Origin: Pyrrhosoma nymphula
Taxonomy: Eukaryota; Arthropoda; Insecta; Odonata; Coenagrionidae
DNA: 64,000 nucleotides
Assembly: GCA_963573305.1 (NCBI GenBank)
Contig: OY754336.1
Location: forward strand, 16,032,699 to 16,096,698
Direction of reading: 5' to 3'
The notes beneath the pieces are model-generated. The model had not been told where the DNA came from and searched no databases. It was given only the letters and a program-made list of their open reading frames with translations. Every line of letters begins with the position of its first letter. Positions within the stretch are counted from its first letter, which is position 1. This document shows, one piece after another, positions 26,561-37,676 of this stretch. Both the position numbers and the translations under genes were made by a program.

Positions 26561-27310
26561 GAAATTAAATGCCGGCGTCGAAATCAGCTCACTCATTAGG
26601 AAAGACGCCAAGAGGAACACAGTTAAACGTCGCTTCCAGCGGACGGAGTTCTGCTCTTGAAGCGCTTTCCTCGCAGCACCGAAGTAGGGATCTGGGATAT
26701 TCTCTGAAAATTTCCGCTTCTGCCGGGATTCGAGTCCGAGACTCCGGGATGGGAAGTCACCACACCAAGTCGATCCCCTCTGTCAAAGTACAGCGATCCA
26801 CTGACCGTCGATTTCTTCCATCCAAATTTTATCGATCTCGAATGCTCCCGCCACGGGATTCCTTCGTCTTTTCTTTCCGCCGTCTAACCTCCACGCCCCC
26901 TCACACATCCAGCCGCCCCTGTGGGTGCCAAACCATTTACCCCTTATTCCCACCATTCCCTCAACACTTCATCCCCCCACCCCCTTCAAATCCTTTATCC
27001 CTTCTTTACCTGTTCGGGAATTTATCTGCTGCACGCCTCCCCCCCCCACGCCCGCGTCCCCTATCTCTGCTTCACACTCGCTCCATCTGTTTATCCTTCC
27101 AACTCGTTGGTACTCAACAGCCCTCCTTCCCCCTTCTCCATCGCCAACCACTCCCGCCCCCTCCACCCTAAATGCTCTTCTTAAACCCCTCGTGTGTACC
27201 TCCCGCCATTCTCTCCTTCCTTAAGACCTTGTATCTTTCCCCGTGTTATGTTTCTCTTTCTCTCTCTCCTTCTCCCTCTTCTCTCTCTTTATCTCTCGCT
27301 CATTCGCTCA
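26560..27310 (+). repeat. Pyrimidine-rich block with long spurious frame
   Basis: A 200-codon frame (26569-27171) runs through here but becomes Pro/Ser-rich low complexity in its second half and overlaps two other-phase frames of about 90-100 codons. I judge it non-coding; the first half has no recognisable motif. Confidence 0.55.
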
Positions 27311-28065
27311 CGTAACCTAGAACCACTAGGCTGCAATGGTTCCCAACCGGTGTTCCGCTGCACTTTAGGGTTCCGGGAAAACAGCTAGGAGTGACGCGAG
27401 ATTATTGCGGGAAAAGGAAAAATGTTTAGTATGACTAACGTATGAATTTATTACTCTCACACCCGACAGATGGTGAAAGTAATCGAAGCACTTCGTCCAA
27501 CCTGACTCCAGTTATATAATATACCTATAATACACCATATTGAATGTTGGTTGGTGATTTAACTATTATCTTGCTTATATAAAAAAATAAAAGTGGAAAA
27601 GTATTTATTTAAATGTGAAGTTAAAATTTTCGTGATGCATATTCCACTTTAATGAATTAACATTTTTTAAGTTGTAAAATCTAAGAAGGGTGCCCCATAA
27701 TTGTAATATCAGTCTGAAAGGTGCCGCAAACGTAATAAGGGTTGCGAATCACAGTGCTAGAGAGACGCAGAGGCTAAGCGCAATACTTAGATCAATTCGA
27801 AGCTTCATATCGCCCGAGTTTCAGGGCGACACCGGGGTAATTCTATCCTCCCCGGGGCAATTGTATCCTCCCCGTATTTCATCTTCAGAGCTGACAGAAG
27901 CGACTAAATCAGAGAGGTGCACTTCCAAACAGATAGTTGTAAAAATATCCTCCATACCACGCTTCATTGATGGCAAAAACAGAGCGGTACATTTTGTTTA
28001 AAAAAAACTCTTTAATTTTCGTTGGAGATATGTGAATGTGTGAAATTCTAAGTTTAAAAAATAAT
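27311..28065. other. Spacer
   Basis: Contains a short imperfect duplication of CAATTGTATCCTCCCCG near 27838-27877. Nothing else recognised. Confidence 0.4.
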
Positions 28066-28146
28066 TCTCCTGCATTGGGTTATGAACCCAGATCCCCCGA
28101 TTTCACGCCCCAAGTTCCTCAACCATTTAAACTAGCTAGGCGTCCT
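28066..28146 (-). mobile_element. tRNA-like SINE fragment, family B
   Basis: Read on the minus strand, a tRNA-like head includes a box-A-like AGCTAGTTTAAATGGTTGAGG and then GGGGGATCTGGGTTCATAACC around the box B position. The order and spacing match the copies at 32.4 and 57.3 kb. Box B (consensus GGTTCGANTCC) is degraded, so this is an old copy. Confidence 0.5.
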
Positions 28147-28499
28147 CTTCCTCTATTAATAGTTTTGGTTTTCGTAGAAGCTTTCAAGCTGCAAGATGTA
28201 TTACAAAGTACCGTGCATATAATACAGCCAAGTACCTGTGCTCGTTCTCATAGCCCGTCAGTGCACGAGGTTAAAGCTCACCATGGTTGTTTACATCACA
28301 AGAATGTTAAAGCGTTTTATTTCAACGGCGCGACACACTAAGGAAATAATTCAATGTGTGACATCCAAAATGAAAAAAATCATTCGCCTGGACTGGGGCA
28401 ACTGTCCAAGCGAACGATTTTTCCACTGTGAATGTCACGCATTCGTGTATTTCCATAGCGGGTGATGCCCGTTGAAGTTAAACACTTAGTAATTTACTT
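28147..28499. other. Spacer
   Basis: No feature recognised. Confidence 0.35.
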
Positions 28500-29040
28500 T
28501 TTGTCCTTTCCCTCTTCGAATCCCTTTCCCCATTCCCTCCCATCTTCATGGCTTGCCCCTTTCGGCGGCTCGCAGGGTAGTACTTAGACGTAATCCTCTT
28601 CTCTGTTCCTCCTTTACCTCGCTTCTCATCCTACCGTCCCATCTCATTCGCTTCGCTCCCCCGCAAGAGAGCTCCCACGGGCTTATCCCATTCTCCGCCG
28701 TCGTCGTCACTTTCTTCCCCCGGCCAGCGCCCCCTCGCCTCCCCCGTTCACTCCTCCTCACCGTCCCTCCCCGCGTCCTGCGACCGAAATTTCCCTACCC
28801 CCCCCTTGCATGGCTCTCGTGCGTCCGTAAACATTTATACCGCCTGTTTGCCCTTCACCTTCCCTCCTCTCCCAATCTCATAAGATTATTTCGGCCACCA
28901 TCTTCTCCTTCGTTCTATCTTTTTACCTCCAGACCCGATTTCTTCCTTCATAACCCCTCTCCATCTTGGATCTCCATAATCCCTGCTTGGACCCTTGTGG
29001 TCTCTCTCCTTTGTCGAATAAAAAAATGACCGGCCTCCTC
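28500..29040 (+). repeat. Pyrimidine-rich block
   Basis: C/T-rich + strand with a 158-codon frame of Pro/Ser/Leu low complexity that is shadowed on the other strand. Judged non-coding. Confidence 0.6.
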
Positions 29041-29474
29041 CTCTCCTAGCAGACCAACTCGTGTTTTTGAGACTGTAATGAGTGTGCGTGTACACAAAGG
29101 GGCGCATTTGCTCGAGTAAAGTCAGTGTAGGGGAACGAGGTGGCCGGTGCTCGCATAAACATGTTCGTGGAAATGTACAAAAGAGGGTTTTGAAACTCTT
29201 TACACCAAGTCCGAAATTGGACGTGCTGTTCTTTAAGTTTTAGTCGCACCAGGCAGGGACTGGATTTTCCCAAAAATTCTCCATCGCCGGAGGATAGCCT
29301 TCGGCAGGCTTCTAAAGCATTTGGTCCCCGCATTTTTCCCTATCCGTTTCTATCATTCATTTTTTTCAAATCTGGAATACGGACTAATAAATCCATCTCT
29401 AAATCGATCCACTTTAATTATTCGAAGCTGTGTCGCCCTTGGCTCTCAGTAAAATGTCGCAACGTGGGCCTTAA

Positions 29475-30005
29475 TCTCTCTTATCTAATCTTAATCTAAT
29501 TTATAATGTCTGGTCGGAACCGGGGCACATCATTCAACTAGACAATACCAAAGTGATCTCCAGAGAAAAAAGATACTTCCATAGGGTCATACGTGAGGCG
29601 ATTGAGATTATGAAAAACCCGGAAAACTTCAAAAGGGAAGATAGATACTTGCTAGCTACGACGAGGAAAAGACTAAATAAAAACTACAGTAATTGTACTG
29701 TCCACTTAAATTTAATGTAAAATACACAACACGTATTTCAACGCTCCTTAGGGCGTCATCATCAGGTCTGCCTGACCTGTTGATGACGCCCTAACCGGCA
29801 GACCTGATGCCGGCAGACCTGATGATGACGCCCTAAGGAGCGTTGAAACACGTGTTGTGTATTTTACATTAAATTTTAGTGGACAGTACAATTACTGTAG
29901 TTTTTATTTAAAATGCTGTTCCACCATATATCGCCCGACGCTGTCGAATTTATGAGGAAAAGACTGTTCAACCCCTTGACCAATAGAAACGAAGAACCAA
30001 CTTAA
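29475..30005 (+). pseudogene. Penelope-like ORF C-terminal remnant, split by an insertion
   Basis: The frame from about 29475 to 29674 includes VWSEPGHIIQLDNTKVI, REKRYFHRVIREAIEIMK and NFKREDRYLL. After the inserted palindrome (29675-29953) and one duplicated 12-mer, the same frame resumes with FNPLTNRNEEPT and a stop at 30003-30005. The pattern GH.I...TKV...R...R..REAIEI.....N..RED...L matches the region after the reverse transcriptase, around the GIY-YIG endonuclease, in Penelope-like retroelements. It is truncated upstream, where only a doubtful leader precedes VWSEP, so it is a dead 3' fragment. A related element of another class is possible but less likely. Confidence 0.65.
29663..29965. 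mobile_element. Palindromic Penelope-type element #3 with 12-bp TSD
   Basis: The element is 29675-29953 (279 bp) between direct repeats GAGGAAAAGACT at 29663-29674 and 29954-29965. The arms start AAATAAAAACTACAGT and end with its reverse complement at 29909; a one-sided 44-bp tail occupies 29910-29953. The right arm carries CTGATGA (29819-29825), a hairpin ACGC/GCGT and GAAAC (from 29845). The centre contains partial duplications of the CTGATGATGACGCC block. The frame of the interrupted ORF proves the boundaries. It is the same subfamily as the element at 32.5-32.9 kb, including the tail. Confidence 0.8.
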
Positions 30006-30529
30006 GTGGGAATCTTGGCGCCAATGTCTGCCCATATATTCTGGCAACTAAAATCTCAACAAATGAATTATTGGGAACGTGCAAGTACACCTTTTCTGTT
30101 GATAAACCTTTTAACCTCCTGTCCACCCTTACTGATGCTATCCTCTGTCGCGTTTTCTTCTTGATGCCTCTGTGTTAGTGAAACCCATTACATACTAAAA
30201 CGATCTTTGCCCATGATATCGCAGCGTTTTATTGTTCCATAATTTCGTTCTCAGTCAAACTTCAATAGTTTTGTGTTTCCTTCATTCCTAGGTTGTAATG
30301 CGTCCTCACCGTGACATTATTTTAGTGTCTACTTCCTATTGTTCAGTGTCACCTAACGTGCTGGCGAGAACAATTCGCCCAGCTGAAATCGTTGGTGGCG
30401 AAAATCAATCGTTTATGTGTTCCCGCTTATCGCTGAAAAAATCTCGTTTTTAGCCGAAGGCGATATTTGTACGGTCCCTCAAAAGCCGGACGGGAAAACC
30501 GATCGTTACATATTTTTTCTCGGGCTAAG
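30006..30529. other. Spacer, possibly 3' flank of the Penelope-like remnant
   Basis: No further coding or repeat structure recognised. Confidence 0.35.
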
Positions 30530-31240
30530 CCCTTCCTCCGCGCCCTCTTTTTCGCTCTTTTTCTCCATATAATGCTCATTTTTTTACGGATCAGGCCTCC
30601 TCCTCTGCGGCATCATTCATCCCCGTCCACCACCTTTTATCTTTGCCTTTCCAACCCTCCCCAACCCCAAAATTATCTTCTGAAGTACTCTATCATCAAG
30701 GTATTGAGAGTGAGAAAGTCCTCTATCTCCCCCGCGTTCGCCATCGTCTTACCTGCTTGCTACTCCACCGCACGGCCATTGTCCCACTCACACTTTCTAC
30801 CTCACTCACTTCCTCACCCGGCCCTCGTTTGGGATGGTACTTAAGGGGGGGTTCGGCGGAGGGTAATGGGAGTCTGTGCGTTGCTCGGGATGGTTTCGCG
30901 GTTTGAGGTGGAAACGGATGGTTGGTGAGCTGGGGACAGGGAGGAGGAACCCCGGCTGGTATTAGTTCAAGAGCGTCTTTGGAGATGCGGGGGAGCTTAT
31001 CAATATTGCTCCGAGACCCTTAATCTTTATTACCTTCCTTAAAGAGCTTGTCCCCCTTCCCCGCTTGCCGCCGCTAACTTCTTCCTCCCTCGTCTGTCTC
31101 CACTCCCCTCGCCCGATCCTCCGTCCTCGACATTATCTTACTTCATTTCTCTCGTTAATGTTTACCGTTTGCATCATTATCCTTTTTTCCTTCCCCACAC
31201 CTGCCCTATAAATATGCGTCCTCTCGTTCTTTTCTCCTCT
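30530..31240 (+). repeat. Pyrimidine-rich block
   Basis: C/T-rich with a short G-rich interlude at 30840-30960. Frames are low complexity. Confidence 0.55.
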
Positions 31241-32329
31241 GGAATAAAAAAATTGTTTTTTTAAGGGTTTTTACCATCGTTGTCAACGCTGGGACATAAC
31301 CTTGCCAGAACTTTTTGTAGTGTGCAATTTTTTCCTTTAATGGGTAGGCTTTATAACTGCGCAAAATGCTGGGCCATTTTCTCCAGAATAGTCTCTTGAG
31401 AAACGTATCAGCGCTATGTGACAGCGAGGGAATGTGGCCTACAACTCAGCGGCCTAATCAGCTCGTCTACCCTCTTCGAATCGCATGGCCGTCCTAAAAT
31501 TGACTCTCGCATGTTGCCACCACTTACATAAAAATTGATTGCTGTCATATTATTATTTTTTTAAGTTTATAACTCTGCAAGCTGAAAAGTGTGTCGGAAT
31601 CGCAGGCAAGTGGAGAGGATATGTGATAACTGAAAGGTTCAAAGTCGGAAAAGCCGTCTAGACGTACTTAGTTCCACCAAATCCGTGTGACTTCAACTTT
31701 TCATAACCTTTGGAGAAATCTAAGGCTATTCGTCGAGAGAAATTGACCCTTTTCCCCGGGTACCGTATTATGTCATTCTTCGTTTATGCTATTTTTCAAT
31801 TTTCTATTTGCTCCTTTTATGCGATCGAAGTCCCAAAATCATTTCACCGTTCACAAAAAAAATTGTGTGGCAATGAGATTTTTTCTTCTTTGTTGCATTG
31901 TTTCTTTTATAATACCCTCGAGAAAACTATACTCTGTTATTAGTTTCTCAAGTATCTTCTCTTGTTAGTTTGTATGAGTATTTTATCGATGTTATAATGT
32001 TTGTTTACCTTTATCTCCTTTCCGGTATCTAAAGCTTGATACAACATTCATGTAACTCAAATGACGGTATTGTCATGATCCTTTTTTGGAAGCAGAACGG
32101 ATGTAGTAAAAGTAGTGAATACCTAGTTGAAATCGCTTGGCGTCAGTATTCTTGATAGTTATCTCTCCCACTACAAATATCCTTCATTAAAGGAGCTGTT
32201 TGATTATTGCACGTTGTTTTTCTCGCATTCGCATGAGTTTTCAATGATATTCACAGGTAAGTCATCTTATCCTGTATCTTTACCTGCATGTGTTAGCGTT
32301 GTGTGACTCAGCTCCCAACTTCTTCGCAG
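31241..32329. other. AT-rich spacer
   Basis: No feature recognised. Confidence 0.35.
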
Positions 32330-32511
32330 AAAAAGAGGTAGCACGACAAATCGTGAGGGTACCGGGACTAGCCACGGTATTACTTTCACGGAGACACCCG
32401 CAAGGGCACTTAAGTGCGAAATTCCACTCATTCGCATTGACCGGGACTCGAACTCGGATCCCTCGATATCGCGCCAAGTGCTCAGCCGTTTAGCCGTGTA
32501 GCCGAAGAATT
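32330..32511 (-). mobile_element. tRNA-derived SINE, family B
   Basis: On the minus strand the segment begins with a tRNA-like head, GGCTACACGGCTAAACGGCT, and has a good box B, AGTTCGAGTCC (complement of 32444-32454), followed by CCGGTCAATGCGAATGAGTGG-type body sequence. Matching pieces at 39.34-39.45, 28.07 and 57.3 kb show it is a dispersed family. Confidence 0.65.
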
Positions 32512-32517
32512 CGAACG

Positions 32518-32915
32518 TTTATTCCTTCCAAATAAATTCGACAGTGTCGGGCGATATATGGTGGAACAGCATTTTAGTGCTTAAATAAAACTACAGTAAT
32601 TGTACTGTCCACTTAAATTTTAATGCAAATATTACACAACACGTGTTTCGACGTTCCTTAGGGCGTCGTCATCAGGTCTGCACACGTTACCCCCCACCCC
32701 TTTCCTTGCGACTACCTCCTTGTTTTGTCAAGAATCCCCCCCCCTCTTCCTTTGCTCCTTTGTATATATATATATTCCCATTGGAGGCATAACGTGTGCA
32801 GACCTGATGATGACGCCCTAAGGAACTTCGAAACACGTGTTGTGTAATATTTACATTAAAATTTAAGTGGACAGTACAATTACTGTAGTTTTATTTAATT
32901 ATATTTATTCCTTCC
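32518..32915. mobile_element. Palindromic Penelope-type element #4 with 12-bp TSD
   Basis: The element is 32530-32903, flanked by TTTATTCCTTCC at 32518-32529 and 32904-32915. The tail is on the left (32530-32582) and is the reverse complement of the tail of element #3, so this is the same subfamily inserted in the opposite orientation. Arms run from 32583 and to about 32896. The right arm carries CTGATGA (32804-32810) and GAAAC (from 32830). Unlike #3 it has a ~100-bp non-palindromic centre (about 32690-32790) with C-rich and (TA)n sequence. Confidence 0.8.
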
Positions 32916-35280
32916 GTCCAGTACCATGTTAAACTCTGGGCCTTCCTGGGTCAGTTCCCAAGGGCCCTGATTGCGCGGGGGAACCCAGTGAGAAGATGGA
33001 AACCTTTTTATATGTACGTACTATTGAACCTGGCGGGTTTGCCGCACCCAAGGGCCACCAGTACTGTTCAGACCACCCTGCTTCATTTTCATTTCTCGCT
33101 TCAACTTATCTTCAGATAAAGCAATCCCTGCCACGCTGGACAGGGGTTAATGGGAGCTGTTGTGTATTAAGCACCACCGGCTCAAATAACTAGGGTACGT
33201 TCCACTGAAATTGGAATTTTATTGAAAAATGGCGATGCATGATTCCTTCCGCCTGCAATAATGTCTTGTAGATTGCGTTCATTTATGTTTATATTTTTGA
33301 AATTCTTCTGGGCACTTCATTTGGGAGGTTCAGCATTCTAACGTCAAATACTCTTCTGAAGCACACGTAATAATAATTACACTCTTATTTGTGGATGTAA
33401 GAAAAAGTACCAGGCTTAAAATTGTGAAAAATACTAATTTTCATGCAAAATTGAGTAACTTATGACACTAATACCCGCTTTGCCGAAACCATGGTCGGTG
33501 CCTTATAACTCAGCGTGACAATTTACAAAGTTTATTTATTCAGCATGGATATTATTTTGTTCCCAATGCGCTGACTTCATAGCGGAGAGTTATTTTATGC
33601 ACGCTATTATCATGATTTAATACGAACACATGAAAACACATCCTGTGGCAGGCTTTATTCGTTGCCATCCACGTACATGACCCGTTACTTAGCCATTAGT
33701 TACATTCCTCTCGTGACTAACTGTCCAGCGTCGTGGGGTTAGCGCGGAGGCAATTCCTGGCGAGGTTTGCTCGTCCTCTGACCAATCTGGGGGTTTAATC
33801 GGCCACGCGTTCATCTTATAAAAAAAAGAGGAGAGCAATAATTTTCACAATATTCATTTCTATTTCGAAGTGAAATAAGTGGCGTTGATCTGCTTGGCTA
33901 CAACTTTCGTGATTGCAGTTCTTGTGAAAAATTCAACGAAAATCTTCCAAATATATTTTGTCATGCTAACTAGGAATATAGATGGCAATATTGAAGAGTT
34001 CATTCAGTAATATCTCAGTGTGAAATCAAGTCTATTCATTTTTTCTAACTTTTTTTGTGTTGCAGGCGTTTAAAGTCTAGTGTAGTCTTGAGACTATGAC
34101 AATTGATATCTGCGTAATTTTCACCCAATTTGCGATTCCGCTAGTGTTGTGGTTGGTAGTGTATTTCTTATTCAGAAACAGAATCTGATAAACTAATGGC
34201 ACGCAGCATTTCGATAGAATATTGCTTTCACAAGCTTGCTTATAATTGGTGGTGATAATTATAATAATTGGTGGTGATAGTTAAAGGCCAAAACCAAAGA
34301 CGGCTCATTTTTGTTCTGATAATTGTCATGAAATTGTTCTGCGTCTTTTAATTATCAGAATTAATTTCAATAAGTAGTTGTTTGTGCGGCCGTGAAAAGG
34401 CTTCTCCACGTGCAAATACTTATCATTCAAGAATCCGTGATGTTCGATGATGTTTAGATGCGAACGCTAAAAGTTTTTTCCTTATATTTTTAGAACAGGT
34501 TATGCTAATGGTCGAATTGAACGATGTAGTGAATATTTAAAGCCGGAAGTCATTTTACTTTTCATGTTATTCTGTTTTTATCAATTTTTTGAGATCTTTT
34601 AACAACATGTTTATCAATGGTACACTGGCGGAGTTAAGTTTGCATTTTCTCTTATCTTTACAAAGAACAGCAACTTCCCGTTCTTAATTAAACTTGCATG
34701 TCACGGTTGCACCCTTAGTGATACAAGATCTATTATCGTGGGTGTAGACGCGTATGTCTTGACGTGCGTGGATATAGGTGCGTCAAATTAAGATTCAATC
34801 GTGTTTCCACCTCAAGATACGTAAATTGCCTGCTTTTCCTTAACTCTTGTAAGAATTATATTTGTGCAGCTAAAGAGAGAATCATACCTAAAATGATGGT
34901 AAGAGTATGCCATTATTCTAACGTGGACGTGATGATTTTCCACGTTTTATGCGCAAAACATCGGACATGTCTATTTAAACAAACATTGAAACTCACAAAA
35001 TCGTAGCAATTTGGGTTCATTATATTTAATGTACTATATCACGAGTGTTTTCTCATTTAACTTTCTATAGTTTTTAAACAAGAATTCCAGCTTAAGCACT
35101 GACTCGCCAAAGGTAATGAATTTCGCCTTGCCATTTATAAATGTAGGTGTGAAGTGGTCTATTTTGGGAGTAACATCGCTGCATTTTGACTTGCAAATTA
35201 TGTTTCGCTCTTACTCTTTAGAAACACTTTTTTTGGTGCTTCTCAAGTAATCCGCATGAATATGTGCCACTCCTTTTGGT
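32916..35280. other. Spacer, nothing recognised
   Basis: AT-rich with a small imperfect duplication of ATAATTGGTGGTGATA near 34241-34281. No gene could be supported. Confidence 0.4.
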
Positions 35281-35640
35281 TCGCGTCGCGAATGGAACGC
35301 GGGCGGAGAAGCTTTCTTTGCCATGACTGTGAGCGCACTCTTTAAGTCGCACACCCCGTTGTCTCGGGATCATCTCTCGCATTGTATCTCAATCTCTCCG
35401 CGTTCGGGCCGATACGAGAAAGCCCGTGGAGCCGCTCCCGGCGTGCAATCCGGTGCGGCGACCGCCCACTCCCGCGCTCCACACACAACCCGCTTTATTC
35501 ATATTCATCGTCGGCACACCGTCCGAGAGTCTCGCGTGTCTTAGAGCCCCACGCCCCCCTTTCCCTCCCCTCCCCGCTTTCCTCCTTAAAATTAACGCCT
35601 CTCCGCGGTCCCATTATGCATGCATCCCCCTTCGGTTCTG
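35280..35640 (+). repeat. C-rich, CpG-containing block
   Basis: Pyrimidine- and CpG-rich. Short overlapping frames only. Confidence 0.5.
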
Positions 35641-35814
35641 AGCTTGATGATGGCCGTTAGTTCTTTGAAGATGGAGCTAGCTGCAGTTCTTTTCGATGCA
35701 ATGCGTCTAGCGTTGGCCACTAGGAAAAATAGTAGCCCTGGTTGCGTGGTAATATACCTGCTCGTTGATCTCTGCGAGTACACCGCGTGCATGTCAAGGT
35801 AGTTTGGTCGAGTT

Positions 35815-36312
35815 ATTTCCCTAGTCATAATGGAGACCATATTCGAATTTTATTATTTTTATTTCAGCGTCTGTATGAAGTATGCAGTAAATATTGTAAT
35901 ATTAATGGTGCAAAAATATAGTTGTGCATGACAACAATTCTCAATAATTAAATAAATATATCTAAATAAGTCTCTAACTTGACTTATTTTTTCACGCCGT
36001 TTGGTGAATACGCCTTCACAACAGATTTTATTTCGATTCCGTGAAAATTACTGCGTTGAGTAGTAGATTAATTTGTATAAATAGTTGAGCGAATATAAAA
36101 ACTACACACCGTTAGTTTTTTGATGAATTCTATAAATGCCTAATTTCTTCAATTATCTCCCTCTGGAGCGCACAATGGTCATCTATCCTATGTAAAACAG
36201 CTTATATTTTTAGGCAAATTGCTCGAAAAGTAATTGGTAGGGGTTAATATTTTGATAGCATTAAAAATATGAGTTTTTTTTTCTCATAAAGAGGTCAAAT
36301 TCATCAAGTTCA
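35815..36312 (-). repeat. Dispersed ~520-bp repeat, copy 3 (inverted)
   Basis: Reverse complement of the 1-545 and 18446-18965 copies. CTCCCTCTGGAGCGCACA near 36159-36176 mirrors the TGTGCGCTCCAGAGGGAG block, and CCCTAGTCATAATGGAGACC near 35819 mirrors the common right end. Confidence 0.8.
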
Positions 36313-37380
36313 AGGTGGAGTGATATCTCGATCAAGCTACCCGATTTTTCCCTCTCTTGGTGCTTTCACGTAAATGTCTGGATCCCGTTTAAAATTGGTA
36401 GTGGTTGCTTTTCAATCAAGTCCAATTGGACGAATCGAGAATACAACTTAAGTTTCTGGAAACTTACCTCGAAAAAGTCATTTGGCTTTCAGTAATCCGA
36501 ACCTGGAACCTTGATCTTTATCGTCGTTCAGGTGCGTTGGCCATTCACCCCACCAACCCTTCTTAGGTCGAGGCGAATTCCAAAGTAGCTCTACGAGACC
36601 CTTTCATTGTGAATTTCTTCATATTGGTGTCGCATGTTGCGCCCTTATACCTGACTACGTTGTTCGCAAGTGCCATTTCACTGTGAAGTGATTTTGACAC
36701 GTAATGGTAATTTATGTTTGGATGGGCCTTTATATGCGTTCATTTTTCCAGATGACCACTGTGGTGAAGCAGAATTATTTCGCATTCGCGCGTAGGGAAT
36801 GTATGCACATGGAATCTATGTGAGGTATGTGCATTCATGTGCTTCCTAGCGTAAGATCACGCAGCAAAATACCCACCTCGAACGTTGTGAATACAACACC
36901 GTCTTCGCCGCCCGAGAGATAAAGTAATCCATAGCCATCCATCTCTTTCGTCGCCTATCATTGTCTACAGAGATTGTCGACCCTCGGATAAAGGGTGTTT
37001 TCTCTTAAATTACATTCGTGCATGTATTTTGCTCGTCACTCCTGCATCCCAAGACTTGGATCTGCCATTTAATTTCCTGACGGTGGTCGTTTTTCCGAAA
37101 CACGAGGAGCGTTAATGCGAGCGTGCGTACGTCATGCGTTTGTCTGCCATCTTCGCCAAATATCGCCTTATACCTCTCGTAGAGGGCACGTTTCTATTCT
37201 TTCGCACCTTTGGCCCAAATCTTAATGGACTGGTACATAGTTTGGCGGAGGGAGTGTAATTATTGGTTATTGGTTATGTCATGAATTACTATTCTCTCAG
37301 CAAACGTTCGTGAAATATGAAACACGAATTAAATACTTTTCCGTGGGCGATATAAAAAAACAATCATCTTAAGTAATCAA
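36313..37380. other. Spacer, nothing recognised
   Basis: No coding or repeat structure could be supported. Confidence 0.35.
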
Positions 37381-37385
37381 CCGGT

Positions 37386-37676
37386 AGGGAAGTTCTTGAC
37401 CGAGTTGGTGAGGAGAGGACACTTCTGGACGAGATTAGGGGAAGGCAGGATAGGTGGCTGGAAGGGGTAATGAGAGGCGACGGTTTGATGAAGGCCGTGA
37501 CAGAGGGAAGGATTGTGGGCAAGAGGGGAAGGGGAAGAACGAGAATCGGTTTTATGGACGGAATGAAGAAAGGTAGGACTTAGGCTAAGATGAAGAAATA
37601 AATACTAGATGTAGATAGGGCAATGCACGTGTAAGAGTCTTTTGGACATTCTCTGTCCTTCATTTCAACCTTCCTT
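37386..37676 (+). pseudogene. LINE ORF C-terminal fragment, copy 1
   Basis: A frame from 37386 to the stop at 37581-37583 encodes motifs such as REVLDRVGEERTLLDEI, RQDRWLEGVMRGDGLMKAV, and EGRIVGKRGRGRTRIGFMD. The order (RxG..R.LL..I..RQ.RWL..V.RGDGL...V.EG...GKRGRGR.R) is a familiar C-terminal signature of insect non-LTR retrotransposon reverse transcriptases. Homology to the copy at 41450-41645 continues past the stop to CCTTCCTTTAAA-like sequence, which marks the element's 3' region. It is strongly 5'-truncated. Confidence 0.65.

Noticed and set aside
26569..27171. 200-codon open frame
   Set aside because: Second half is Pro/Ser low complexity in a C/T-rich block, and other frames overlap it; no domain or splice context.
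29819..29860. Complete active hammerhead in element #3 as it stands
   Set aside because: A stem III can be drawn, but the bases flanking the core do not pair as stem I; the transcript would more readily fold as the long palindrome.
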